From: JBAVOR01 sp049692255
GTDB taxonomy: Bacteria; Babelota; Babeliae; Babelales; JACPOV01
Reading direction: 5' to 3'
Length of the DNA: 64,000 bases
Assembly: GCA_049692255.1 (NCBI GenBank)
Contig: JBAVOR010000004.1
Coordinates: forward strand, 1-64,000
Under the pieces are notes generated by a model. That model worked only from the letters and a program-made list of their open reading frames with translations. It did no database searches and was not told where the DNA came from. Each line of letters opens with the position of its first letter. Within the stretch, counting starts at the first letter, position 1. The position numbers and the translations under genes were made by a program. Shown piece by piece: positions 36,031-45,442 of the stretch.

Positions 36031-38568
36031 ATGATTGGAAATTTATTATCACGATTACTGGGAACCAGCAGCATGCGCCAAGTGCGCAAGCTTGAACCGC
36101 TGGTGCGTCATATTAATGATTTTGAACCAGCCATGCAGGCCCTTTCTCCTGCTGCAATGATTGAAAAAACAAATGAGTTTCGTCAGCGCATTACCCGCGG
36201 TCAATCGCTCGATGATATTTTACCAGAAGCATTTGCTTTAGTGCGCGAAGCAGCACATCGTCAGCTGGGTCAACGCCATTTCGACGTACAGCTTATTGGT
36301 GGCATAGTGCTCCATCAAGGTAAAATTGCAGAAATGAAAACGGGTGAAGGTAAAACATTAACCGCCACATTGCCGTTGTACTTAAATGCGTTAGCCGGCA
36401 ATGGCGCGCATCTGGTTACTGTGAACGATTATTTAGCACGACGTGATGCCGCATGGATGGGGCAAATCTTTGGGTATTTGGGGCTTACTGTTGGGTGCCT
36501 GCAACATACTATGAGCGATATAGAACGTGCGCGCGTGTATCAAACCGATATTTTGTATGCAACTAATAACGAGCTCGGGTTCGATTACTTGCGCGATAAC
36601 ATGAAGTTTCGTTTAGAAGATTATGTGCAAAAAGAACTTGCATATGCCATTGTGGACGAAGTAGACTCCATTTTAATTGACGAAGCTCGTACCCCGTTAA
36701 TTATTTCTGGTGCTTCTGATGAGGGGAGCCGTTTGTATCAAGACGTGAATCGCGTTATCCCCCGCCTTGTCGAAAAAGATGATTATGAGGTAGACGAAAA
36801 ACAACGTACCGTACAGTTAACTGAAAATGGGAACGATAAGATCGAATCGATGCTTAACGTTCAAAACTTATACGATATTCAACACCTCAATCTATTGCAC
36901 CATGTGCATCAAGCATTGCGCGCGCACGCACTTTTCAAACGAGACGTTGATTACGTAGTGAAAGATAACGAAGTACTTATCGTTGATGAATTTACGGGGC
37001 GTATTTTATCAGGTCGCCGCTACAGCGATGGATTGCACCAAGCAATCGAAGCAAAAGAGGGAGTAAAAGTAGAGCGGGAAAGCCAAACACTTGCTTCCAT
37101 CACGTTACAAAACTTTTTCCGTCTGTATAAAAAATTAGCGGGCATGACCGGTACAGCACTTACTGAAGCAGAAGAATTTTATAAAGTATATAATCTTGAT
37201 GTAGTATCTATTCCTACCAATCGCCCTATGATTCGTGTAGATCAAGATGATGCGATATTTTTTACCAAGCGAGCAAAGTACAAAGCAATTGTAGAAGATG
37301 TTAAAGAGCGTCACCAAAAAGGGCAACCAGTGCTCATTGGCACCATTGCCATTGAAACGTCGGAGTTGTTGAGTGATATTTTGCGTGCAGACCGTATTCC
37401 CCATGAAGTGCTCAATGCTAAGCAGCATGAGCGTGAGGCAGATATTGTTGCATTAGCTGGTCAACCGGGACATGTAACTATTGCAACGAATATGGCGGGT
37501 CGTGGTACCGATATTAAACTTGCATCCACTGCCTTGGATGCGGGTGGTTTATATATTATTGGCACGGAACGACACGAAAGCCGGCGTATCGATAATCAGT
37601 TACGCGGTCGTTCAGGACGGCAAGGTGACCCGGGTGAATCTCGTTTTTATATTTCAATGGATGATGATTTGGTCCGAGTTTTTGCTGGGCCAGATTTAAA
37701 AGACAAAATGGCAAAAGCGGGCATGACTGAAGAAGACCGCATAGAACATAAATTTATCTCTCGTGCTATTGAGCATGCGCAAGAGCGTGTAGAAAAACAT
37801 TATTTCGAAATGCGTAAGCATGCGCTTGAGTACGATGACGTGCTCAATCAGCAGCGCAACGTGATTTATCGCTATCGACGTGAAGTGCTTGAAGGGTCGC
37901 AACAAAGTGCAGAACTGTTTGCAGACATGATTGCTACCTCCATCGAAGATTTGGTAGGATCCCTTATTCCAGACCGTTCGGTGACTGAGGATGCTTATGC
38001 ATTAGTATTACAAGCGGTTAGTGATATGACTGGCATTGCTAAAGAGTTGATTGCAAAAGAGAACCCAAGCCGTGCTTCAGTTGAAGCGCTCGTGACCGAT
38101 CTGATTAATATTTTACAAATTAATTATAAAACACGCGCGAATGGTGCTGCCTCAGAAACTATTGAACAAGCAGAAAAATGGTTGATGCTTGAAACTATTG
38201 ATCAGGCGTGGAAGCAGCATATGCTCAATCTGGATAATTTAAAAGAAGGCATAGGGTTGCGCGGTTGGGGACAAAAGAATCCGCTGATCGAATATAAAAA
38301 AGAAGCATTCTTTATGTTCCAAGAAATGATGCGTGCCATACGCTTTGAAATGGTGCACCGTATCTTTAATTTAGATATCGCGCGCTTTAATCAAGACGAA
38401 CTTGAACGGCGTCGACAAGATGAACTTGATGAGTTGAATTTAATTGCGAGCGGCAGCAGTGAAGCTGCACCAGAACCGGTAGTACGTTCCGATGCAGACC
38501 GTGTTGGCCGCAATGATCCATGCCCCTGTGGATCGGGTAAGAAGCATAAGAAGTGTTGCATGAAGTAG
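36031..38568 (+). CDS. secA: Protein translocase ATPase SecA
   Basis: Drives preproteins through SecYEG using ATP. 845 residues with all parts: Walker A MKTGEGKTLT, the DEAD-like VDEVDSILIDEARTPLI, preprotein cross-linking domain, motif VATNMAGRGTDI-type (IATNMAGRGTDIKL), RGRSGRQGDPGESRFY, helical scaffold (WKQHMLNLDNLKEGIGLRGW), and a C-terminal SEC-C zinc motif CPCGSGKKHKKCC that binds SecB and phospholipid. It starts after AAGGTG. The many leader-bearing products in this window depend on it. Confidence 0.98.
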   Translation: MIGNLLSRLLGTSSMRQVRKLEPLVRHINDFEPAMQALSPAAMIEKTNEFRQRITRGQSLDDILPEAFALVREAAHRQLGQRHFDVQLIGGIVLHQGKIAEMKTGEGKTLTATLPLYLNALAGNGAHLVTVNDYLARRDAAWMGQIFGYLGLTVGCLQHTMSDIERARVYQTDILYATNNELGFDYLRDNMKFRLEDYVQKELAYAIVDEVDSILIDEARTPLIISGASDEGSRLYQDVNRVIPRLVEKDDYEVDEKQRTVQLTENGNDKIESMLNVQNLYDIQHLNLLHHVHQALRAHALFKRDVDYVVKDNEVLIVDEFTGRILSGRRYSDGLHQAIEAKEGVKVERESQTLASITLQNFFRLYKKLAGMTGTALTEAEEFYKVYNLDVVSIPTNRPMIRVDQDDAIFFTKRAKYKAIVEDVKERHQKGQPVLIGTIAIETSELLSDILRADRIPHEVLNAKQHEREADIVALAGQPGHVTIATNMAGRGTDIKLASTALDAGGLYIIGTERHESRRIDNQLRGRSGRQGDPGESRFYISMDDDLVRVFAGPDLKDKMAKAGMTEEDRIEHKFISRAIEHAQERVEKHYFEMRKHALEYDDVLNQQRNVIYRYRREVLEGSQQSAELFADMIATSIEDLVGSLIPDRSVTEDAYALVLQAVSDMTGIAKELIAKENPSRASVEALVTDLINILQINYKTRANGAASETIEQAEKWLMLETIDQAWKQHMLNLDNLKEGIGLRGWGQKNPLIEYKKEAFFMFQEMMRAIRFEMVHRIFNLDIARFNQDELERRRQDELDELNLIASGSSEAAPEPVVRSDADRVGRNDPCPCGSGKKHKKCCMK

Positions 38569-38569
38569 T

Positions 38570-39676
38570 TTACCTACAACTTACAACCGCTTGTGGCATA
38601 CAAATGTCAGTCGCTCGTTGATTTGCAAACACTGCAGCCGATTTGATAATAAACTCTAAATTCGAATGCACTGGCTTCCAGTGTAAAATAGCATGTGCCT
38701 TGTTTGCATCTGCAACTAAAATAGCAGGGTCGCCCACACGCCGCGGTTGTTGCACTACTTTAATCTCTTTGCGTATTATGGTTTGCACCGTGTTAATTAA
38801 TTCTTTAACCGATACTCCATTTTCTGTGCCTAAATTAAAGATATCTGATGGGCTGCCCTGTTCAAGGTACTGTAACGCCAGCACATGTGCATGAGCAATG
38901 TCGCGTACATGCACATAATCACGAATAGCGCTACCATCACGTGTTGGGTAATCAGTACCAAAAATCATAAATGGTTTCTCTTGTTGTGCGGCAGTCAGGA
39001 GCAATGGTATAGCATGTGTTTCCGGTTCATGGCGTTCGCCTAAATCTTCTTCCGGCAATGCACCCGCAGCATTAAAATATCGCAACGTAACTGAACGTAG
39101 CCCATACGCCGCATCACAATCAGCAAGTACTCGTTCTACCACACTTTTAGTGTAACCATAGGGGCTAATCGGGTTGATGGGATGGTTCGTGTCTATTGGC
39201 GTATACAATGGCGTTCCATACACCGCGCAGCTGGAAGAGAAAATAAAGTGGTGCACGTGATGTGCTACCATTGCCTCAATTAATGTAACGGTGTTGTTAA
39301 CGTTGTTATGATAAAACGCTAACGGGTCGGTGACTGATCGGCCCACTTCAATATCTGCTGCGCAATGCACTATTGCATGTACGTGGTGTTCAGTAAAGAT
39401 TGTATCAAGTAATTGGCGGTCACCGCAGTTGCCACGGATTACTGTTGCCCACGACGGGTTAAACGGTTGGTTATATTTAAAAATATCGAGCACCAGCACG
39501 CGGTAACCTTGTTGTGCTAATGCATGCGCAATGTGTGAACCGATATACCCGGCACCCCCCGTGACCAAAACTGTTTTTTGCTCCATTGCGTCAGACCCTT
39601 TTTTTACGTCTACTATTGCTAGCGATGCATTCATACTACTGAACAACACCATAGCATAAACAAATAGTTTTGACAT
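38570..39676 (-). CDS. galE: UDP-glucose 4-epimerase, with a leader-like N-terminal extension
   Basis: Interconverts UDP-glucose and UDP-galactose using bound NAD. The core starts at residue 31: MEQKTVLVTGGAGYIGSH with the GxxGxxG motif. Catalytic Ser/Tyr/Lys: FSSSCAVYG and SPYGYTKSVVE. NPISPYG and RYFNAAGALPEEDLGE are family signatures. The first 30 residues (MSKLFVYAMVLFSSMNASLA) look like a signal peptide, unusual for this cytoplasmic enzyme. An ATG at 39586, preceded by AAGGG, would remove it and may be the true start. The 3' end meets the secA stop within two bases. Confidence 0.9.
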   Translation of the reverse strand: MSKLFVYAMVLFSSMNASLAIVDVKKGSDAMEQKTVLVTGGAGYIGSHIAHALAQQGYRVLVLDIFKYNQPFNPSWATVIRGNCGDRQLLDTIFTEHHVHAIVHCAADIEVGRSVTDPLAFYHNNVNNTVTLIEAMVAHHVHHFIFSSSCAVYGTPLYTPIDTNHPINPISPYGYTKSVVERVLADCDAAYGLRSVTLRYFNAAGALPEEDLGERHEPETHAIPLLLTAAQQEKPFMIFGTDYPTRDGSAIRDYVHVRDIAHAHVLALQYLEQGSPSDIFNLGTENGVSVKELINTVQTIIRKEIKVVQQPRRVGDPAILVADANKAHAILHWKPVHSNLEFIIKSAAVFANQRATDICMPQAVVSCR

Positions 39677-39696
39677 ACAGTTGTCTTTCGTTATTT

Positions 39697-39729
39697 AAAA
39701 AAAGAGCCCGGCTGTTACACCAGGCTCTT
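39697..39729 (-). terminator. Rho-independent terminator
   Basis: On the minus strand AAGAGCCTGG and CCGGGCTCTT form a ten-pair stem with an 8-base loop, then seven T. It ends the transcript of the exported helical protein gene at 39768-40844 and lies just upstream of galE. Confidence 0.9.
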
Positions 39730-39767
39730 GTAAACTATTACTATTGTTGTATCTTACTTAATTGTTT

Positions 39768-40844
39768 TTATTCCACAGGCGGGAGATTGGGTTGTAATTC
39801 ACCTTTCGCTTCTGCCTCTTTATACAACGTATCGTAGGTAGGCAGTTTGAATCCAGTACGGTATGCCATGCCCCAGTTGAATGTATAGTTCAACCGATCA
39901 TCAATTGCTGATGCGTAAGGACTTAATTGTGTGTTGGTTGGATAGTCACTGTAATATAGCTGAGTAATTTGAGGGCTATTTTTCTTAACTAAATCATACA
40001 ACGTAGATATACCTTCAGTCTGATATAAAGCAGCAAGATCTTTGTTGAATTGACGTGCTGCATCTAATGATAATCCAGAGAAGTCTTGAGTAAATTGTTT
40101 GTTAAAATGTCTAGATACGTCGCCGAATACTGTGAAAGAGGGTGCTTTATTATAGGAGTCAGCATACACTGCTTCTGCAAGAGCAAAAGGGTTAACTTTA
40201 TTCTTTTTGCCTGGTTCATAGATGCGTGTTGTTATATCTTTGATGAGCTCATCCCCAGCGGCAACTTTATTTTTAGCTACGTTATTTTTCACATTATTGT
40301 ACGTAGTAGCCCAAAAAGAACCTACCATACCACCAAAAGCATTATTAATTGCTGCATCAATGTATTGTGCAAATTTTGTTTTTGTTTTTTTATCTGACTC
40401 GTAATAAACATTTTCTATAGTGTCATTAACAAGCACCCCAGGATTTTTAATATCTTTTGCATCAGCTATAAGTGCTCCAACTGCTGCAACTGTATTAGTT
40501 TTTACGCCGTAAGTGGCAAGGAATGCATTATCAATAGTCTTGAATAGCGTTTCACTTAATTCGCCTGTAATACCCTTCTGTTTTTTATATTCTTGTATCT
40601 TTGCTAGCGCTGTGAAAGGGTTATTACTATTTTTCTTAATTATGTCGACAATTTTTGAAGTTAAGTCCTTTTCTTCCTCAGCAGTTGCTTTAGGAATATA
40701 AGGCGCCAGCTCCCAGCCCTTGCCTGAAAGTACATCAGATAATGTATTCCAAGTTTTGTGATATTCCTTCAACGCTTCGGTCAACGGTTCTGCATGTATA
40801 TTAATCGCCATGCTGGCAACTAATAGTAACAGTATTCTTTTCAT
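39768..40844 (-). CDS. Exported helical protein of unknown function
   Basis: Not recognised. 358 residues with signal peptide (MKRILLLLVASMAINIHA). Mature part is mostly alpha-helical and rich in Lys, Ala and Tyr; it contains several similar motifs such as NPFTALAKI and NPFALAEAV, NAFLATYG and NAFGGMVG, suggesting a repeated helical unit. The C-terminus has a string of aromatic residues (FNWGMAYRTGF). AAGGA is 7-8 bases before the ATG. Flanked on both sides by good terminators, so it is transcribed alone. Confidence 0.7.
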   Translation of the reverse strand: MKRILLLLVASMAINIHAEPLTEALKEYHKTWNTLSDVLSGKGWELAPYIPKATAEEEKDLTSKIVDIIKKNSNNPFTALAKIQEYKKQKGITGELSETLFKTIDNAFLATYGVKTNTVAAVGALIADAKDIKNPGVLVNDTIENVYYESDKKTKTKFAQYIDAAINNAFGGMVGSFWATTYNNVKNNVAKNKVAAGDELIKDITTRIYEPGKKNKVNPFALAEAVYADSYNKAPSFTVFGDVSRHFNKQFTQDFSGLSLDAARQFNKDLAALYQTEGISTLYDLVKKNSPQITQLYYSDYPTNTQLSPYASAIDDRLNYTFNWGMAYRTGFKLPTYDTLYKEAEAKGELQPNLPPVE

Positions 40845-40875
40845 ATTTTTTCCTTTTTTTGTATCAATTGATGCT

Positions 40876-40914
40876 TAAAAAAATTCCCGAGCATTTGAAT
40901 AACGCCCGGGAATT
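40876..40914 (-). terminator. Rho-independent terminator
   Basis: Minus strand AATTCCCG and CGGGAATT form an eight-pair GC/AT stem with a loop of about 16 bases, followed by seven T. It ends the outer-membrane-protein/coiled-coil transcript. Confidence 0.88.
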
Positions 40915-40942
40915 AATTCTTGTAAGTTACATAAGAAATGGA

Positions 40943-41626
40943 TTATGAAATCATGCTCGCGAATTCTTTCATTTCTTTAAAATTCGCATACCCTAGGTTT
41001 GTGGCTATTTTTTCTTGCTCTGCTACGCCAAGTTTGTTTGCCGCTACAACTACAGTATTGATTGCTTGTTGGGCGTTCTGTAGAGCAGTTGTTTGCTCTG
41101 CTGTTAAATTTGATGCACTGGCTACTCGCATAGCTTCATCTCTTACTGCATTACGATCATAGCCACCGCCGCCTTTTTCAGCAACCTGTTTTCGCAATGA
41201 ATCGATTTGTGCAGTGAGCCCATTTATCGTCTGAGTATTTTTAGCTTGTACATTACTTAATTTTGTTGTTAAATCTTTGTTTTCATTCTGTAAGCTTTCA
41301 TAATCAGCTTTTTTTACCGTATCTGGTCCTGACGGAGGTGTTGCCCGTAATGCTGTAATTTGTCCATTCAAGCTAGCAATGGTACCATTTGCTGTTGCCA
41401 ATTGAGCGTTAATTGGTGCTTTTGCCTGAGCCACAGCATTAGCCAAGTATGTTGCTGTGTAGATTGGTTTTTCTTTTTTACCACCGCGGGCTGTAGGTTT
41501 ACGAGTAGCAGTACGTGCACCACGTGCTGGTGATGCAAGGCGGCCACGTTGGCTTGCGGAGGCTTGCTGGTGTTCAACCAGCAAGCCACAAGCTATAACT
41601 AACGCTAATAGCTTTGTTATTTTCAT
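40943..41626 (-). CDS. Exported coiled-coil protein
   Basis: Not recognised. 227 residues. Leader MKITKLLALVIACGLLVEHQ, then an Arg/Ala/Gly-rich segment (SPARGARTATRKPTARGG), then a coiled coil (about 70-155) with heptads in DYESLQNENKDLTTKLSN and TQTINGLTAQIDSLRKQV. A Gly run separates a second helical part rich in Ala/Gln. It starts 22 bases after the beta-barrel gene and shares its terminator, so the two probably work together, for example as a cell-wall or trimeric tether for the barrel. Function inferred only from context. Confidence 0.7.
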   Translation of the reverse strand: MKITKLLALVIACGLLVEHQQASASQRGRLASPARGARTATRKPTARGGKKEKPIYTATYLANAVAQAKAPINAQLATANGTIASLNGQITALRATPPSGPDTVKKADYESLQNENKDLTTKLSNVQAKNTQTINGLTAQIDSLRKQVAEKGGGGYDRNAVRDEAMRVASASNLTAEQTTALQNAQQAINTVVVAANKLGVAEQEKIATNLGYANFKEMKEFASMIS

Positions 41627-41648
41627 ATTCTTAATCCTTTATCTCAAC

Positions 41649-43262
41649 TTAGATTGATACGCCTAATTTACCCCACACCATCCAACGGTTAATTGCACCG
41701 CGTTCAGATGCTAATTCATATGAACCGCCGAGGCCGACGCATACTGGGTAGCAAAGATGATCCCAACGATAACCGATTGAACCATAGAAGTTGTGAGTGA
41801 TTGCAAAAGTAGCTGCTGCTGTTTGCAGATCAAGATCTTCTTCTGTGATCGCAAGATCAGCGAATGTTGCAGGATCTTCTTCATCTAAGTTAACTGCTGC
41901 TGGGAAGAAGTTTTCTTTGATAGTAAGTGCGCGGTTAATGAATCCTGGTTCAAATGCTGGTTGAACGAACCCGCCACCAACGTTTGCGAAGGTGATAGTA
42001 GTTGGGAACTCATTCTTGAGTGAAATATGTTCACTTTGTTTAGCCCAGAAGTTGTACCCAAGTTCACCTTGGAATCCATGGTGTGTGTATACAACCGCTG
42101 AGTTGATGTCTTTATTGAATCGTGGGCTTACGCGTACTTTTTGTGTGAATACGTTAATACCTTCGATTGGTTGTCCATCAAGCGCATCTGCGTCTGTATT
42201 GTACACAGACATGTAACGGCTCCAAGGCTTGCCCCGTACGTCAAATGCACGTACCTGTGTGTTAGGGAACAGATAGCGGCCGTTTGTTGCTAATTCTAAG
42301 TGAAGATAACGGTCACAGCTTGACCACATTTCCCAACCAAATGTGCCACCCCACATTAAACCGCCGTGGAATTCGTTACCAACGATCGGTTCAAATACGT
42401 AGACACCTTTTGTTTTGTTACCTGCAGGAATCACACCACCAAGATAACCATCTGCATGGAAGCAATCATCACACAGATAATCGTAACCTAATTTGATAGT
42501 AACATCAGCTGCTGCGAAATGGCTACGCGCACCGTTGATGATACCATATTGCCAGCCTGAACCAGTTACTGTTGAATCAACTGAGTCGGGTGCACTTTGT
42601 ACTACCAATTTATTAACGCCAGTGAATGCTTGCGCTACGCTGGTGCTAGTGCCATCGATTGCTATGCCCGCTTCTTGAATGGATTCAGTCAGACGCATGT
42701 CGTTACTTACCCATTCCAATGGTGTTGAAACTTCCAACCACCATCTTTTGTCGCAGCAGTCGCGGCGATGGAGATATTGCTTGTAATCAAGACCAACACC
42801 CGCATATGAATGGCGAGGCTTGAAAGTTACTGTACTTTTGAAGTTCTTATCTAATGTTTGAATGTTAAAGAAGATAGCGTTCACATCACGGAAGTTCGGA
42901 TTGCCTGCACCGTTTGCATCTGAATCAGCACTTGTGTATGCAGTAGTTAATAGATCAGTTGAACCTTCTGCTAAATCTTCTGCAAAGATTATGGTGTTGC
43001 TACTGTTGGGCGAGAAGTATTGTGCAATATCGCTACTTTGTGTTGATTGACCACCGAGTGGTACTATTTGGAATGCACCATTAATTCCACCTTCACGCGC
43101 TAACGCACGATCACGCCAGAGCGATTCCTTTTCTGGCATGCTATCTTGGAATATAGGACGGATAGAAAAGAACGTTTTAGACGTACCAAGACGATGATCC
43201 GCTTGTATGAGTGCACTCGCACCCAGTACTAACGCTGACAGTTGCTTGAACTGTTTTCTCAT
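41649..43262 (-). CDS. Putative outer-membrane beta-barrel protein
   Basis: The ATG at 43262 follows GAGGAG by 5 bases; the reading frame extends upstream but lacks a ribosome site there. Leader MRKQFKQLSALVLGASALIQA is followed by a 515-residue body rich in alternating hydrophobic/polar strands with aromatic girdles (YAGVGLDYKQYLHRRDCC, FHGGLMWGGTFGWEMW, GFQGELGYNFWAKQ, FYGSIGYRWDHL). The last strand ends in an aromatic-hydrophobic pattern (WMVWGKLGVSI), as expected for BAM insertion. Two Cys pairs (DCCDKRW and CDDCFH) may form disulfides. Probably an abundant surface porin or adhesin; no family recognised. Confidence 0.75.
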   Translation of the reverse strand: MRKQFKQLSALVLGASALIQADHRLGTSKTFFSIRPIFQDSMPEKESLWRDRALAREGGINGAFQIVPLGGQSTQSSDIAQYFSPNSSNTIIFAEDLAEGSTDLLTTAYTSADSDANGAGNPNFRDVNAIFFNIQTLDKNFKSTVTFKPRHSYAGVGLDYKQYLHRRDCCDKRWWLEVSTPLEWVSNDMRLTESIQEAGIAIDGTSTSVAQAFTGVNKLVVQSAPDSVDSTVTGSGWQYGIINGARSHFAAADVTIKLGYDYLCDDCFHADGYLGGVIPAGNKTKGVYVFEPIVGNEFHGGLMWGGTFGWEMWSSCDRYLHLELATNGRYLFPNTQVRAFDVRGKPWSRYMSVYNTDADALDGQPIEGINVFTQKVRVSPRFNKDINSAVVYTHHGFQGELGYNFWAKQSEHISLKNEFPTTITFANVGGGFVQPAFEPGFINRALTIKENFFPAAVNLDEEDPATFADLAITEEDLDLQTAAATFAITHNFYGSIGYRWDHLCYPVCVGLGGSYELASERGAINRWMVWGKLGVSI

Positions 43263-43319
43263 AGTCACTCCTCTTTTGGAAGTGTTATACATTACTGACA
43301 TCTCACGACAAGTATTGCT

Positions 43320-43349
43320 ACATTACGTATTTTATTGCATGCGCGTCAA
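43320..43349 (-). promoter_or_regulatory. Predicted promoter of the outer-membrane protein gene
   Basis: Minus strand TTGACG (43344-43349), 18-base spacer, TAATGT (43320-43325), about 58 bases before the ATG at 43262. The -10 box is weak, so the exact site is uncertain. The rest of the 333-base gap (43263-43595) is AT-rich and shows no gene; it must also hold the hisS promoter. Confidence 0.4.
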
Positions 43350-43595
43350 GAGTTTCATTCGCACATTGTTTTTTTGGTGGACCTATTATAAAACCTCTTC
43401 ATCATTACCTCATAGGTACCTCCTTCTTTGTTAATCGGTACTCTTCGCTGTTATTATCAAAGTTCTATCATTAGAATTAAGCAAAAGTCAACTATTTTAA
43501 AAAAGTTATCTCATGATTTCATTTTTTTAAAATCAGTTGTACCCTAAAAAAATACGATACGCTAAGTCTAGAGTTTGTTTAGTTTTTGAGTGCAT

Positions 43596-44849
43596 ATGAT
43601 AAATAAAGTACGTGGTACACAGGATTTTATCGATTATAGTTTTATTAATGAGCTGCTTGAGCGGGTGCGTCATCTATTGCAACTGCATAATTTTGCTCAG
43701 ATTCAGACTCCTATTTTAGAATATCTTGATCTGTTCAAACGTTCACTCGGTGAGCAAACTGAAGTAATTACGAAACAAATGTTTGTTATCGATAGTGAAC
43801 ACGATGAACAGAAAATTTGTTTGCGGCCAGAAGCAACCGCTCCCATTATGCGAGCGTTTCTTGAACATGGTGGTGCGCATAGCTTTACTTTGCCATGGAA
43901 GGTATTTGCCATCGGAGCCATGTTCAGGCACGAGCGCCCACAAAAAGGACGTTACCGCGAATTTCATCAATGTAGCATAGAAATGATAGGCACGAGCTCG
44001 TTATGGCATGATGCAGAGCTGTTAGCATTGTTAGATGATCTGTTTAGCCGTGTGCTGCATATATCTGGGTATGCGTTGGTGATCAATTATTTAGGATGCG
44101 CGCAAGATCGTGTTGCGTATAAAAAAGAGTTGCACGCATTTATAGAAAAAGGGATCGATGGGTTATGTGAGTTTTGCCACGAACGCAAAGAAAAAAATAT
44201 TCTCCGTGCGCTCGATTGTAAAAATGAAAACTGTCAGCGCTATTACGCAAACGCGCCCCGTATTACCGATCATTTATGTGAGACTTGTGCTGTTGAATGG
44301 AAACAGCTACGGGCTACGCTTGATACGCTCTCGATTAGCTATACACATCTACCTACGCTAGTTCGTGGGCTCGATTATTATGAAAAAACAGTTTTTGAAT
44401 TCGTCAGCAGCAATTTAGGTGCGCAGACTGCGTTTTGTGGCGGAGGACGTTATAACGGTCTTGCTACGCAGTTAGGTGCACGTGAAGCAGTACCTGCTAT
44501 CGGTGCAGGCATTGGTATAGAACGACTCATGCTTTTGCTCGAAGATACACAAGAACATCTGCGTCAAGAAAAACGATTGCACGTAATCATTCCTATGACC
44601 GTTACGCAATATCCGTTAGCGATGCTCTTGGCTGATGCTTTGTTTCGCGCAGGTGTAACAACAGATCTGTTTATAGAACAAGATTCGCTGCGTTCCATGA
44701 TGCGTAAAGCAAATAAATTAGGTGCGCGCTATGCGCTTATTTTAGGTGAAACAGAGCAGCAAGACGGTACCGTGGTAATTAAAGACCTTGTTGCCGGTAC
44801 GCAAGAAACTGTGCGTCAGGTTGATGCAGTGGCGTATTTAAAGAAGTAA
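43596..44849 (+). CDS. hisS: Histidyl-tRNA synthetase
   Basis: Charges tRNA-His. 417 residues from ATG 43596 (MINKVRGTQDF, the usual family start); GTG two codons upstream is possible. Class II motif 2 MFRHERPQKGRYREFHQCSIE, HisA loop LVRGLDYYEKTVFEF, motif 3 GIGIERLML, and a C-terminal anticodon-binding domain (RLHVIIPMTVTQYPLAMLLAD in part). A Cys-rich insertion (CEFCHERKEK, CDCKNENC-like, CETC) is seen in several bacterial HisRS. Confidence 0.96.
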   Translation: MINKVRGTQDFIDYSFINELLERVRHLLQLHNFAQIQTPILEYLDLFKRSLGEQTEVITKQMFVIDSEHDEQKICLRPEATAPIMRAFLEHGGAHSFTLPWKVFAIGAMFRHERPQKGRYREFHQCSIEMIGTSSLWHDAELLALLDDLFSRVLHISGYALVINYLGCAQDRVAYKKELHAFIEKGIDGLCEFCHERKEKNILRALDCKNENCQRYYANAPRITDHLCETCAVEWKQLRATLDTLSISYTHLPTLVRGLDYYEKTVFEFVSSNLGAQTAFCGGGRYNGLATQLGAREAVPAIGAGIGIERLMLLLEDTQEHLRQEKRLHVIIPMTVTQYPLAMLLADALFRAGVTTDLFIEQDSLRSMMRKANKLGARYALILGETEQQDGTVVIKDLVAGTQETVRQVDAVAYLKK

Positions 44850-45248
44850 TCACCGTAATTAAAGCGTTCCCTTCACGGCGATACAAATCTGACTCTATCC
44901 ATGTTTCTAACATGCTACGGCTCCAGCCATATTCTATAGCTTTTTGTGCATACCAGAGCCGTTCTTCAGTGTTTTTAATTTTTTGAAGAATCACTACGTT
45001 ATGAAACCACGGAATATTAAAAACAGGCATATCGTCAATTTCTGACGCAGCTTGCGTCAGTTTTTCATATGCAAGGTAGAACGCCTGCATTCGAAAGACA
45101 TTGCGCTCTGAAAACCCTCCCATTTCTGGAAATTCGTTTTGCAGATCATGTGCCAATTTTTCTACAACGCTATTACCCCAACCGTCCGTCTTTTGTTTTT
45201 CTGTAATAATTTGACCTAACTTTTTTTCATACTATCTTTCATTGGCAT
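44779..45248 (-). pseudogene. Remnant of a YhcG-family (DUF1016) PDDEXK nuclease, frameshifted and truncated
   Basis: The frame closely matches the N-terminal domain of YhcG-family proteins: GWGNSVVEKLAHDLQNEFP, GGFSERNVFRMQAFYLAY, IPWFHNVVILQKI, EERLWYAQKAIEYGWSR. It has no start in frame: the upstream ATG codons (45248, 45242, 45230) are in another frame, separated by a run of seven A (45221-45227). One more A would restore MKKKLGQIITEKQ. Similarity stops at NALIT, where the frame runs into the hisS stop codon on the other strand, and the C-terminal nuclease domain is absent. So the gene is broken at both ends; a TTG at 45156 could still permit a short product. Confidence 0.75.
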
Positions 45249-45271
45249 GATATTTACTTATAAAAGATAGT
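45231..45271. repeat. Perfect 9-bp inverted repeat beside the YhcG remnant
   Basis: ACTATCTTT (45231-45239) and AAAGATAGT (45263-45271) flank 23 bases, followed on the plus strand by a T run. It could serve as a terminator for hisS if the remnant region is non-coding, or be a leftover of the lost gene's regulation. Confidence 0.4.
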
Positions 45272-45346
45272 ATTTTTTGAGCTACTTCTTGTCAATTTTT
45301 GCCAAAGCTCTTAGCGCTTGTTTATAATTGCCCCCCAACTCTTGTG

Positions 45347-45390
45347 ACAAAAAATAAAGAAGGCCTCACTTTTTCAAGTGAAGCCTTCTT
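45347..45390 (-). terminator. Rho-independent terminator
   Basis: Minus strand AAGAAGGCTTCACTT and AAGTGAGGCCTTCTT form a 15-pair stem with one mismatch around GAAA, followed by TATTTTTTG. Ends the exported membrane protein gene at 45443-46303. Confidence 0.92.
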
Positions 45391-45442
45391 GTGTTTACGT
45401 GCTTATTCGTGGTGTTTATCTTCTTTTTACAGCGAGTAACCG

